Of a stretch of DNA of 64,000 nucleotides, positions 41,042-50,284 are shown piece after piece. Location: positions 62,001-126,000 of the forward strand of contig CALSSW010000002.1 of the NCBI GenBank assembly GCA_943789105.1, in the 5' to 3' direction. The stretch is from an uncultured Ulvibacter sp. GTDB lineage: Bacteria > Bacteroidota > Bacteroidia > Flavobacteriales > Flavobacteriaceae. Position 1 is the stretch's first letter. Each line of letters begins with the position of its first letter. The position numbers were made by a program, and so were the translations under genes. The notes below the pieces were generated by a model that did no database searches, had not been told where the DNA came from, and saw nothing but the letters and a program-made list of their open reading frames with translations.

Positions 41042-41632
41042 ATGGCATTAGTAACTCCATTATCTGCAGATCACGATGATACTACAAAAGAACTTGCCGC
41101 TTTTTTTAACGAAACGCTTGGATTTTGCCCAAATAGCGTGCTTACCATGCAAAGAAGACCTGCCATTAGCAGGGCCTTTATAAACCTTAATAAAGCAGTG
41201 ATGACAAACGATGGCCGTGTTAGCTCGTCTCTAAAGCGAATGATTGCTTGGGTGAGTAGTAATGCAACAGGGTGTAGGTATTGTCAAGCCCATGCCATAA
41301 GAGCCGCTGAACGCTATGGAGCAGAGAAAGAACAACTAGATAATATTTGGGACTACAGAACACACGAGGCTTTTAGCGAGGCCGAGCGTGCTGCGCTTGA
41401 TTTTTCATTGCAAGCATCACAAGTACCCAACGCTGTAGATGTGGCAATTAAGCAGCGGCTCTATACCTACTGGAATGAGGGAGAGATTGTAGAAATGTTG
41501 GGGGTTATCTCTTTGTTTGGGTACCTAAACCGCTGGAATGACTCTATGGGTACCACTATTGAAGAGGGCGCAATACACAGCGGTAACAAACACCTAGGAA
41601 AACACGGCTGGGAAAAAGGAAAACATCTTTAA
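41042..41632 (+). CDS. Carboxymuconolactone decarboxylase (AhpD-like) family protein
   Basis: NATGCRYCQAHAIRAA CxxC...H motif. Confidence 0.85.
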   Translation: MALVTPLSADHDDTTKELAAFFNETLGFCPNSVLTMQRRPAISRAFINLNKAVMTNDGRVSSSLKRMIAWVSSNATGCRYCQAHAIRAAERYGAEKEQLDNIWDYRTHEAFSEAERAALDFSLQASQVPNAVDVAIKQRLYTYWNEGEIVEMLGVISLFGYLNRWNDSMGTTIEEGAIHSGNKHLGKHGWEKGKHL

Positions 41633-41645
41633 TTACTAGCGTAGT

Positions 41646-42317
41646 TTATTTTTTTGCTCCAACAATGAGTACTATTTCTCCTTTTGGGGCTTTAGCCTCA
41701 AATACAGAGAGCACTTCTTGGGCGGTTCCTCTAATAGTTTGCTCATGTAGTTTGGAGATTTCTCTTGAAACAGACACGGGGCGGTCTTGGCCAAAATACT
41801 CAATGATTTGCGCTAAGGTTTTTAATAGCTTATGTGGTGACTCATAAAAAATAATGGTGCGCGTTTCTTGAGCCAGTAATTTTAATCTGGTTTGACGGCC
41901 TTTTTTTGGTGGCAAAAACCCTTCAAAAACAAATTTATCATTAGGTAAACCACTATTTACAAGAGCCGGTACAAAGGCTGTAGCCCCTGGCAGGCAATCT
42001 ACCTCAACACCTGCCTCCACACAGGCGCGTGTCAATAAAAATCCTGGATCACTAATGGCTGGGGTACCGGCGTCACTAATAAGTGCAACGCTTTGCCCGC
42101 TTTTAATACGAGATACAATAGCAGCGGTAGTTTTATGCTCATTATGCATATGGTGAGAATGCATCTGGGTAGTAATTTCAAAATGTTTTAATAACTTACC
42201 GCTAGTTCTTGTATCTTCGGCAAGGATCAAATCAACCTCTTGCAATACTTCTATAGCACGAAAAGTAATGTCTTTTAAATTGCCAATTGGCGTAGGCACT
42301 AAATATAATTTTGACAT
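41646..42317 (-). CDS. rsmI: 16S rRNA (cytidine(1402)-2'-O)-methyltransferase
   Basis: LYLVPTPIGNLKDIT; EDTRTSGKLL; ALISDAGTPAISDPG; LPGATAFVPALVNSGLP. Confidence 0.95.
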   Translation of the reverse strand: MSKLYLVPTPIGNLKDITFRAIEVLQEVDLILAEDTRTSGKLLKHFEITTQMHSHHMHNEHKTTAAIVSRIKSGQSVALISDAGTPAISDPGFLLTRACVEAGVEVDCLPGATAFVPALVNSGLPNDKFVFEGFLPPKKGRQTRLKLLAQETRTIIFYESPHKLLKTLAQIIEYFGQDRPVSVSREISKLHEQTIRGTAQEVLSVFEAKAPKGEIVLIVGAKK

Positions 42318-42538
42318 ATCTATAGTATTAAAAAGGAATGGTTAAATCCCTGTGAGCAATATAAGAATTCCTGCAATCAATAGGGAGTTTTCTTGTCTGT
42401 GGTTTTGTTAGGGGAAGGTTTTTTTAATTTAGGAGATAAATTTATGGTTTATCTTGTATGCTCTATTTTTGTTTTTATAAATTTACCCAACCGAAATCTA
42501 AAATGGAATCCTTTTTTGTTTTCCTTTAATACCTAATT

Positions 42539-43174
42539 ATGTTTTTAGAAAATACCGTAAATCAAAAAGAGCAATTTGGCTGGATCGAAGTCATTAGTGG
42601 TTCTATGTTTTCTGGTAAAACCGAAGAACTTATTAGGCGCTTAAAGCGCGCGCAATTTGCGCGTCAAAAAGTAGAAATTTTTAAGCCTGCCTTAGACACC
42701 CGCTTTGATGACGACCAGGTGGTGTCTCATGACAAAAACCACATACGGTCTACAGCAGTTCCCGCCGCTGCAAATATTCCTATTTTGGCAGATAACTGTG
42801 ATGTTGTGGGTATAGATGAGACGCAATTCTTTGATGATGAAATTGTAAAGGTCTGTAACGATTTGGCAAACCGCGGGGTTCGCGTTATTGTGGCTGGTTT
42901 AGACATGGATTTTAAAGGCAATCCTTTTGGGCCTATGCCTGCCCTAATGGCCACAGCAGAGTATGTGACAAAAGTGCATGCGGTGTGTCCTCGAACAGGA
43001 AATTTGGCAAACTATAGTTTTAGAAAATCTCAAAGTAATGATTTAGTACTCCTTGGAGAAACAGAAGAATATGAGCCGCTAAGCCGTGCTGCTTTTTACA
43101 AGGCAAGGTTAAAAGAAAAACTACGTACTCTTGATGTACAAGAGCCAGAAGAGGTTACTCCCAAAAACAAATAA
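42539..43174 (+). CDS. tdk: Thymidine kinase
   Basis: VISGSMFSGKTEELIRRL P-loop; GIDETQFF; GLDMDFKGNPFGPM. Confidence 0.95.
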   Translation: MFLENTVNQKEQFGWIEVISGSMFSGKTEELIRRLKRAQFARQKVEIFKPALDTRFDDDQVVSHDKNHIRSTAVPAAANIPILADNCDVVGIDETQFFDDEIVKVCNDLANRGVRVIVAGLDMDFKGNPFGPMPALMATAEYVTKVHAVCPRTGNLANYSFRKSQSNDLVLLGETEEYEPLSRAAFYKARLKEKLRTLDVQEPEEVTPKNK

Positions 43175-43188
43175 GCGCACCTATAAAA

Positions 43189-44298
43189 ATGCCAAAAGCA
43201 ACACAAACTATTTTAGAGATTAACCTTACTGCTTTGGGTCATAACTATCGCTATATTCAATCACAACTTAAACAACCCAGCCGCATTATGGCTGTTGTAA
43301 AAGCCTTTGGATATGGCTCTCAAGACCTTGCAATTGCCAAGGAGCTGGAAAAGTTAGGAGTTGGATATTTTGCGGTTGCATATGCTCAAGAAGGGGCTCG
43401 CCTTAGAGAGGGCGGCATCCAAACGCCTATTTTAGTGCTACACCCACAAGCCGTTAATTTTGATATTATTCTTGACAAATGCTTAGAGCCCTGTATGTAC
43501 AGCTCAAAAATACTTGAAGAGTTTATTAATTTTTCCCAAAAGAAAAAACAAAAACAGTATCCTGTACACCTAAAGTTTAACACCGGACTCAATAGGCTAG
43601 GCTTTGCTAAAAGCGATCTTACGTATATTATAGACTCCCTCACAAATTCAAGCGCAGTTAAAGCCTGTTCTGTTTTTTCGCACCTTGTAGCTAGTGAAGA
43701 TTTGCAACAAGAAGAATTTACCCTGAAACAGTTGGGTGCGTTTGCTGAAATTTCAGAGGAACTAAAAAAGGCACTGCCCAACACCCCTTTTTTACACACC
43801 TTAAACACCTCTGGAGTTTTAAATTACCCGCAAGCCCACTATGATATGGTACGTTGTGGTATTGGGCTCTATGGCTTTGCCAATGATATAGAGCAATCTG
43901 CAAAGCTAAAGCCTGTCGCGACACTTAAAACTATTATCTCTCAAATTCATAGCCTTGAAAAAGGAGATAGCCTTGGTTACAACAGAGCGTTTATTGCTCA
44001 AAAAAAGATGAAAACCGCTACCCTTCCTCTTGGCCATGCAGATGGTATTTCAAGAGCCTACGGAAATGGCATGGGATGGGTGCGGATTAACGGCCACAAA
44101 GCCCCAATCTGTGGAAATGTCTGCATGGACATGATCATGGTAGATATAACCGGTATTGACTGTAAAGAAGGGGATGAAGTGATTGTATTTGGAGAACAAA
44201 CAACTGCAGAAAAACTCTCGGAGGCTGTTGATACAATATCCTATGAAATTCTTACGGCAATCTCTCAGCGTGTGACGCGAGTTATCACAAGATCATAA
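43189..44298 (+). CDS. alr: Alanine racemase
   Basis: MAVVKAFGYGSQ PLP-Lys region; LKFNTGLNRLGF; MVRCGIGLYG; GNVCMDMIMVDIT. Confidence 0.94.
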   Translation: MPKATQTILEINLTALGHNYRYIQSQLKQPSRIMAVVKAFGYGSQDLAIAKELEKLGVGYFAVAYAQEGARLREGGIQTPILVLHPQAVNFDIILDKCLEPCMYSSKILEEFINFSQKKKQKQYPVHLKFNTGLNRLGFAKSDLTYIIDSLTNSSAVKACSVFSHLVASEDLQQEEFTLKQLGAFAEISEELKKALPNTPFLHTLNTSGVLNYPQAHYDMVRCGIGLYGFANDIEQSAKLKPVATLKTIISQIHSLEKGDSLGYNRAFIAQKKMKTATLPLGHADGISRAYGNGMGWVRINGHKAPICGNVCMDMIMVDITGIDCKEGDEVIVFGEQTTAEKLSEAVDTISYEILTAISQRVTRVITRS

Positions 44299-44376
44299 GG
44301 TGTTTTAAGCTGCGTTTTTTTATTTAAAGACCATAAAAATTTTAAACAATAGTGTACCTTTAAAAAAAATAATCCT

Positions 44377-45366
44377 ATGAAAATAGCCGTTATAGGTGCC
44401 ACGGGCATGGTTGGTTCGGTGATACTTACACTTCTTGAAGAGCGTAACTTTCCTGTCACAGAACTGCTACTTGTAGCCTCAAAAAAATCTGTAGGCAAAC
44501 AGCTCTTTTTTAAGAACAAAGCACTTAAAATAATAGCTATTGAAGAGGCCATAAAGGCCAAGCCTGTCATTGCTATATTCTCTGCAGGAGGTGAAACTTC
44601 CTTGGACTGGGCTCCTAAATTTACCCATGTTGGCACTACCGTTATAGACAATTCCTCTGTTTGGCGGATGGATCCAAACAAAAAATTAATTGTTCCAGAA
44701 ATCAATGCTCAAACGCTCACCAAAGAAGATAAAATTATAGCCAACCCAAATTGCTCTACCATACAGCTGGTTATGGCCTTAGCTCCATTGCACAAAAAAT
44801 ACAAAATCAAACGGGTGGTGCTCTCTACCTACCAATCTGTTTCTGGAACAGGAGCAAAGGCTGTAAAACAAATGGAGGGTGAAGAAAAAAATACAGACTC
44901 TGAAATGGCCTATCCATATCAAATTCATAGAAATGTAATCCCACATTGTGACGTCTTTCAAGACAACGGGTACACAAAAGAAGAAATGAAATTGGCCCTA
45001 GAGCCTCAAAAAATATTAAATGACCAAAGTTTTTCCATCACAGCCACAGCCGTTAGGGTGCCCACCTCTGGAGGCCATAGTGAGGCTGTAAATGTTGCCT
45101 TTGACATTGATTTCACCCTAGATCAGGTGCGTACTATCATTAAGCAAACACCTGGGGTTACGCTTCAAGACAACCCAGAGACGAACACCTATCCAATGCC
45201 TCTTTTGGCACACAATAAAGATGAGGTTTTTGTTGGAAGGCTCCGTAGGGATTTTTCACAACAAAACACCCTAAATATGTGGATTGTAAGTGATAATTTA
45301 AGAAAAGGAGCCGCTACAAACGCTATTCAAATTGCAGAATATTTGGTTGACAAGGAGCTCCTCTAA
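44377..45366 (+). CDS. asd: Aspartate-semialdehyde dehydrogenase
   Basis: IGATGMVGSVILTLLEERNFPV; IIANPNCSTIQLVMALAPLH; RVPTSGGHSEAV. Confidence 0.95.
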   Translation: MKIAVIGATGMVGSVILTLLEERNFPVTELLLVASKKSVGKQLFFKNKALKIIAIEEAIKAKPVIAIFSAGGETSLDWAPKFTHVGTTVIDNSSVWRMDPNKKLIVPEINAQTLTKEDKIIANPNCSTIQLVMALAPLHKKYKIKRVVLSTYQSVSGTGAKAVKQMEGEEKNTDSEMAYPYQIHRNVIPHCDVFQDNGYTKEEMKLALEPQKILNDQSFSITATAVRVPTSGGHSEAVNVAFDIDFTLDQVRTIIKQTPGVTLQDNPETNTYPMPLLAHNKDEVFVGRLRRDFSQQNTLNMWIVSDNLRKGAATNAIQIAEYLVDKELL

Positions 45367-45547
45367 GGCAAATAAAGTGTCTGTGTATTCATTACATTTT
45401 CAGAAAACAATAGGGTAAAAAAAGTATTAAACTTCTAATAATTGTCTCATCCCTTGATGGATAAACAAATATAACTCATTAGATTGCTTATAAAATTGAA
45501 TATAAAGTCCTATTTTTAGGCTTTTTTAGATTAAATAATTTTAAGAA

Positions 45548-46939
45548 ATGCCAAGAATTTTATGTCTGTTATTTGCAATGCTACTTGTCACCTCGTGTGG
45601 GTCAGATGATGATACAGATGTTTTTGTTCCTCTAGAGATACAAACACAAGAAGATTTTGTGCAAGTATCGACACTGCAAATAATTAGCATTGCTATTTTC
45701 GCTAACGATACAAATATTCCGTCATCTGGAATACTCTCGGTAACATCTCCCAGCAATGGTGATGTGATAATAAACAACAATAACACCCCACAAGACACCA
45801 GCGATGATATTTTAGAATATGACCCAGCACTAAACTTTGTGGGTACAGACACCCTGCAGTATACCATTTGCCTTCAAGACGGAAGCAATTGCAAAACAGA
45901 AACTGTTTCTATTATTGTTTTTCAAGACACAACCGTGACGCTGGATTTAGATAAGTTTCCTTACGATACCCTTTCTGAGTACAACTTTTTTAACGGTGCG
46001 CTAAATGCAATACAGCCTGCATACGGAGTGCTTCCTTACCAGCCCATAAGTTCATTATTTACAGATTATGCGGTTAAAGAAAGATTTGTTTGGGTGCCTG
46101 TAGGAGAAACAGCAAGCTTTGACCAAAACAATAAATCGTTAAATTTCCCCGTAGGGAGTGCGCTTGTAAAAATGTTTTACTACAACAATGTACTACCAAC
46201 AAATACAACCAGAATTATTGAAACCAGAGTAATGGTAAAAACTCAAGATGGCTGGGACTTTGCTGAATATGTATGGAATGATGCTCAAACAGAAGCTTTT
46301 TTAGAAACCACAGAAGATGGTGGATACACAGAAGTAAACTGGTTGCAAGATGGACAGCAAAAGTTTGTTAACTACAGAATTCCAGCAAAACAACAGTGCG
46401 TTATCTGCCACACCAATGATTTTGAAACCGTGCCCCTTGGTATAAAGCCTCAAAACATCAATTCTTTTTTAACCTATGACGATGGCCCAAGCAATCAATT
46501 ACAAAAACTAATTAATTTTGGTTACCTTGAAGACGCCCTTCCTGAAAATATCACAACAGTGGTAGACTGGACAGACACCTCAAACTCCTTAGAGCAAAGA
46601 GCAAAGTCTTACCTTGATATAAATTGTGCTAATTGTCACATTGATGGAGGACAAGGAGATTACAGAGGAATCCGCCTTGGATATACAGATATGTTAAACA
46701 ACGATGAAAATGTAGGGGTTTGTGTTGACGGCGACACTCCAATACCTGTCGGTGGGGGGACGTTTATTACTAAGCTTATAGCGCCTGAAGATTCAGAAAA
46801 CTCAATAATATACTATAGGATGTCTGTCACGGGAGACGAGGCCTATAAAATGCCCCAGTTTGGGCAAAGTCTAGTTCATACAGAGGCCCTAGTGCTTATG
46901 GAAGACTGGATAAATTCTATTAACCAATCTTGTGATTAA
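45548..46939 (+). CDS. SO2930-like diheme c-type cytochrome lipoprotein with N-terminal Ig/cadherin-like domain
   Basis: Lipobox VTSCGSDDDTD; CVICH (46397-46411) and CANCH (46625-46639); PYDTLSEYNFF...LPYQPISSLFTDYAVKERFVWVP. Confidence 0.8.
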   Translation: MPRILCLLFAMLLVTSCGSDDDTDVFVPLEIQTQEDFVQVSTLQIISIAIFANDTNIPSSGILSVTSPSNGDVIINNNNTPQDTSDDILEYDPALNFVGTDTLQYTICLQDGSNCKTETVSIIVFQDTTVTLDLDKFPYDTLSEYNFFNGALNAIQPAYGVLPYQPISSLFTDYAVKERFVWVPVGETASFDQNNKSLNFPVGSALVKMFYYNNVLPTNTTRIIETRVMVKTQDGWDFAEYVWNDAQTEAFLETTEDGGYTEVNWLQDGQQKFVNYRIPAKQQCVICHTNDFETVPLGIKPQNINSFLTYDDGPSNQLQKLINFGYLEDALPENITTVVDWTDTSNSLEQRAKSYLDINCANCHIDGGQGDYRGIRLGYTDMLNNDENVGVCVDGDTPIPVGGGTFITKLIAPEDSENSIIYYRMSVTGDEAYKMPQFGQSLVHTEALVLMEDWINSINQSCD

Positions 46940-46953
46940 TTAAACCAATTATT

Positions 46954-48564
46954 ATGAAAAAATTATTCTTTTTTACCTGTCTTTTTGCTGTAGCTCAATA
47001 CAGTGTAGCTCAAGTAACTTTTACGCCTCAATCTGCCGGCACAAATTACACCGATAGAGGATTTGTAGACATGAATGGAGACGGTCTGGATGACATCCTT
47101 TCTGTTTCAAATACTAATATTCAAGTTTTGTATCAACAACAAGATGGGTCTTTTATAGAGTCAACGGTTGCCACAGAATTTGCTGACAATTCTCCATCTT
47201 GGAGTTTGGCAGCTGCAGATTATGACCGCAACGGCTACACAGACTTGCTATATGGTGGGGGTAGTGGTGTTACCTTTATGAGGGCAAACAATGATGGGAC
47301 AGCGTATACTGAAATATCTGGTCCTGAATATGTGTTCTCACAACGCTCTAACTTTGTAGACATTAACAACGATGGGCATCTAGACGCCTATGTGTGTCAT
47401 GATGTTGAGCCAAGTGTTTTTTATATCAATGACGGACAAGGAAACCTAGAATACTTTCAAGGCGGTTTGGGAGATTACCCGTCTGGCGGACATTATGGGT
47501 CTGTGTGGCTAGATTTTGACAATGATAGAGATGTAGATATGTTTATTGCAAAATGTGGTGGAGAGTCAGAAAGAAGAGACAACGAAATGCATGTAAACAA
47601 TGGAGACGGAACTTTTACAGAAAGTGGCGCCTCTTTAAATCTAGAGGATGATATGCAAACCTGGTCTAGCGCTTGGGCAGACTATGACAATGATGGAGAT
47701 CTAGACGGATGGATTGGAGCAAGTACTTTTAGCAATGGATTCCATAGGCTAATGAGAAATAACGGTAATGGAACTTTTACAGATGTAATTGATGCATCTG
47801 GACTTACAGGATTTAACGTTACAAGTATTGAAAATCAAACCTATGATTTTGACAATGACGGGAATGCTGATATTGTATCTGGCGGGGTTATTTTGTACGG
47901 TAATGGAGATCTAACTTTTACCATCTCTAGTACAAATATTGGTAATGGTGGCTTTGGAGACATCAACGAAGATGGATTTGTGGATGCTATTTCTAACGGA
48001 CAACTTATTATAAACAACACCAACAACAATAACTGGCTGAAAATAAACACCGTTGGTGTAGAAAGTAATGTTGGAGGTATTGGAGCAAGAGTTGAACTAA
48101 CATCACCTTCTGGAACTCAAATTAGAGAAGTAAGAAGTGGTGAAGGATTCAGAAACATGAGTACATTAAACACGCATTTTGGTCTTGGTCAAGACACAGA
48201 GGCAACATCTGTAACAATTTACTGGCCTTCTGGAATTGTAGATATTTATGAAGATCTAGATATTAACATGACCCATAAACTTGTTGAGGGGAATAGTGTT
48301 TTAAACACTGGTGATTTCTTAACAAGCGACCTTTCTGTATTCCCTGTTCCAGCCCTTGACAACCTAACGGTGTCAAATATTCAGGATATTGAAGACCCTA
48401 TTTATACTGTTTTTGATATTACGGGAAGAAAAGTAATGCATGGAAGGCTCCTCAACAAAAACATTGATGTATCTCAATTAACTTCTGGGCAGTACATTCT
48501 TCGTATAGCAGGACAAAGGTTTAGAAGAAACAATGTGAAAGCAACCAAGTTCACAAAAAGATAA
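46954..48564 (+). CDS. FG-GAP/VCBS repeat + ASPIC/UnbV (CRTAC1-like) protein with T9SS C-terminal sorting domain
   Basis: Repeated DxDxDGxxD motifs; IGARVELTSPSGTQIREVRSGEGFRNMSTLNTHFGLG ASPIC-like; C-terminal LSVFPVPALDNLTVSN...QLTSGQYILRI. Confidence 0.88.
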   Translation: MKKLFFFTCLFAVAQYSVAQVTFTPQSAGTNYTDRGFVDMNGDGLDDILSVSNTNIQVLYQQQDGSFIESTVATEFADNSPSWSLAAADYDRNGYTDLLYGGGSGVTFMRANNDGTAYTEISGPEYVFSQRSNFVDINNDGHLDAYVCHDVEPSVFYINDGQGNLEYFQGGLGDYPSGGHYGSVWLDFDNDRDVDMFIAKCGGESERRDNEMHVNNGDGTFTESGASLNLEDDMQTWSSAWADYDNDGDLDGWIGASTFSNGFHRLMRNNGNGTFTDVIDASGLTGFNVTSIENQTYDFDNDGNADIVSGGVILYGNGDLTFTISSTNIGNGGFGDINEDGFVDAISNGQLIINNTNNNNWLKINTVGVESNVGGIGARVELTSPSGTQIREVRSGEGFRNMSTLNTHFGLGQDTEATSVTIYWPSGIVDIYEDLDINMTHKLVEGNSVLNTGDFLTSDLSVFPVPALDNLTVSNIQDIEDPIYTVFDITGRKVMHGRLLNKNIDVSQLTSGQYILRIAGQRFRRNNVKATKFTKR

Positions 48565-48576
48565 TTTTTTAATTCT

Positions 48577-48614
48577 AAAAAACACCATTGAGTGAATTCT
48601 CAATGGTGTTTTTA
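48577..48614 (+). terminator. Intrinsic terminator
   Basis: AACACCATTGAG-TGAATT-CTCAATGGTGTT flanked by A and T runs. Confidence 0.85.
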
Positions 48615-48622
48615 TTTACACT

Positions 48623-49717
48623 ATGTTAAAACACGTTCTTTATATAGCTCTAAGTTTTTTTTTATGTGCTAGCTGCTCTAATGAGGATGACGCAGGTTAT
48701 ATTACCGTTGAGCCTATCTCTGTGGTTACTTTAGATTTACTGCAAGTACCCTACCCAACACTCTCTGAGTATCGTTTCTTTGAAGAAACACTAAGTGAGC
48801 TTACACCCACATTTGGGGTGCTTCCCTATGAGCCTATTAGTTCATTATTTTCAAACTATGCGCACAAATCGCGCTTTGTGTGGCTTCCTAGCGGTACAAT
48901 TGGGACCTATAATGGAGACGCTAATAATATTGAGCTACCTGTTGGTAGTGTGCTTATTAAAAACTTCTTCTATGACAATGTACTTCCTGATAATACTAGA
49001 GTACTTATTGAAACCAGGCTCATGATTAGAAAAGAAGAAGGTTGGACTTTTGCAGAATATTTTTGGAATGATCAGCAAACAGAAGCTTTTCTCGATACAC
49101 AGGGGGATGGTGGCTTTAAATATGTTTCTTGGATAGAAGCGGGAGAGCAGCGTGAAATAAACTACAGAATGCCTTCTGGAAGTGAGTGTTTTACTTGTCA
49201 TAAAAGCAATACAACAAATGAGCCTATTGGTATAAAGCCTCAAAGTCTTAATAGTACTTATGCCTTTGCAGATGGCCTGCAAAATCAACTACAAAAGTGG
49301 GTTGAGGTTGGATATCTCGAAGATAATATTCCCACAAACATCAATACCGTTGTAGACTACACAGATACCTCACAAGACCTTGAGACCAGAGTTCGCTCTT
49401 ATGTAGATATTAATTGTGCCAGCTGTCATAGAGATGAGGGGCATTGTAATTACAGGCCTATGAGGTTTGCCTTTAGCGAAAACAACTTATTGGAAAATTT
49501 AGGGGTTTGTGTAACTCCAGATCAAATGCTAAGCAATCTCTCCTTAGATCAAAAATTAATTAAACCTGGAGATCCAGAAAACTCTGTAATATACTACCGC
49601 CTGAATGTAACGGCAGAAGAAGAACGCATGCCGCTTCTTGGTAGAAGTATTATCCACAATGACGGAGTAGACTTGCTAAGAGATTGGATAAACTCTCTGG
49701 ATACTTCCTGTGACTAA
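48623..49717 (+). CDS. SO2930-like diheme c-type cytochrome lipoprotein, paralogue lacking the Ig-like domain
   Basis: Lipobox LCASCSNEDD; CFTCH (49187-49201), CASCH (49415-49429); homologous to 45548-46939. Confidence 0.8.
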   Translation: MLKHVLYIALSFFLCASCSNEDDAGYITVEPISVVTLDLLQVPYPTLSEYRFFEETLSELTPTFGVLPYEPISSLFSNYAHKSRFVWLPSGTIGTYNGDANNIELPVGSVLIKNFFYDNVLPDNTRVLIETRLMIRKEEGWTFAEYFWNDQQTEAFLDTQGDGGFKYVSWIEAGEQREINYRMPSGSECFTCHKSNTTNEPIGIKPQSLNSTYAFADGLQNQLQKWVEVGYLEDNIPTNINTVVDYTDTSQDLETRVRSYVDINCASCHRDEGHCNYRPMRFAFSENNLLENLGVCVTPDQMLSNLSLDQKLIKPGDPENSVIYYRLNVTAEEERMPLLGRSIIHNDGVDLLRDWINSLDTSCD

Positions 49718-49734
49718 GGCTTTTAAAATAGCAT

Positions 49735-49780
49735 AAATACCCCATTTGCAACTACTTGCAAATGGGGTATTTATTTTTTG
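49735..49780 (+). terminator. Intrinsic terminator, perfect 17-bp stem
   Basis: AAATACCCCATTTGCAA-CTAC-TTGCAAATGGGGTATTT followed by a T-rich tail. Confidence 0.88.
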
Positions 49781-49819
49781 TTATCTTTAAGTAACAATAA
49801 CGCTAAACAAATCGCCATT

Positions 49820-50194
49820 ATGAATTCAACTTTTACAACTATTTTACGCATGTTACTGGGTGTTTCTTTGCTAATATTTGGCATGAATAAATTTTTTCCG
49901 TTCATCCCTATTTTTGATATGGCTCCAGCAGCAGCAAACTTTATGGAATCTTTAAATAGCACAGGATATGTTTTATATGTTGTTGCTTGTCTGGAGCTAC
50001 TTATCGGGGGGCTACTACTGTTTAAAAAATGGGTTCCCTTTGCACTTGTTTTGCTAGCTCCTATTGTTGTTAATATTTTATTGTTCCATCTTTTTTTAGA
50101 CGTCTCAGGCATGTTAGTTGCTATTTTTATGTTGGCAATTACCGGGGTACTCATATATAAATACTGGAAATCTTACAGTTCTTTGTTTCAATAA
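49820..50194 (+). CDS. DoxX-like small membrane protein
   Basis: Four TM segments; RMLLGVSLLIFGMNKFFPF; GYVLYVVACLELLIGGLLL. Confidence 0.75.
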   Translation: MNSTFTTILRMLLGVSLLIFGMNKFFPFIPIFDMAPAAANFMESLNSTGYVLYVVACLELLIGGLLLFKKWVPFALVLLAPIVVNILLFHLFLDVSGMLVAIFMLAITGVLIYKYWKSYSSLFQ

Positions 50195-50284
50195 CAACCA
50201 TAAAACACTTTTTTAAACACAAACAGGCCGCCAATACTTTTATTGGGGCTTGTTTTTTTATGTATTTTTATAAAAAATAACCTC

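Noticed and set aside
43386-43808. 140-aa minus-strand ORF over alr
   Set aside because: Antisense shadow of alanine racemase.
44265-44705. 146-aa minus-strand ORF possibly filling the mscL position
   Set aside because: Antisense to alr 3' end and asd; sequence does not resemble MscL.
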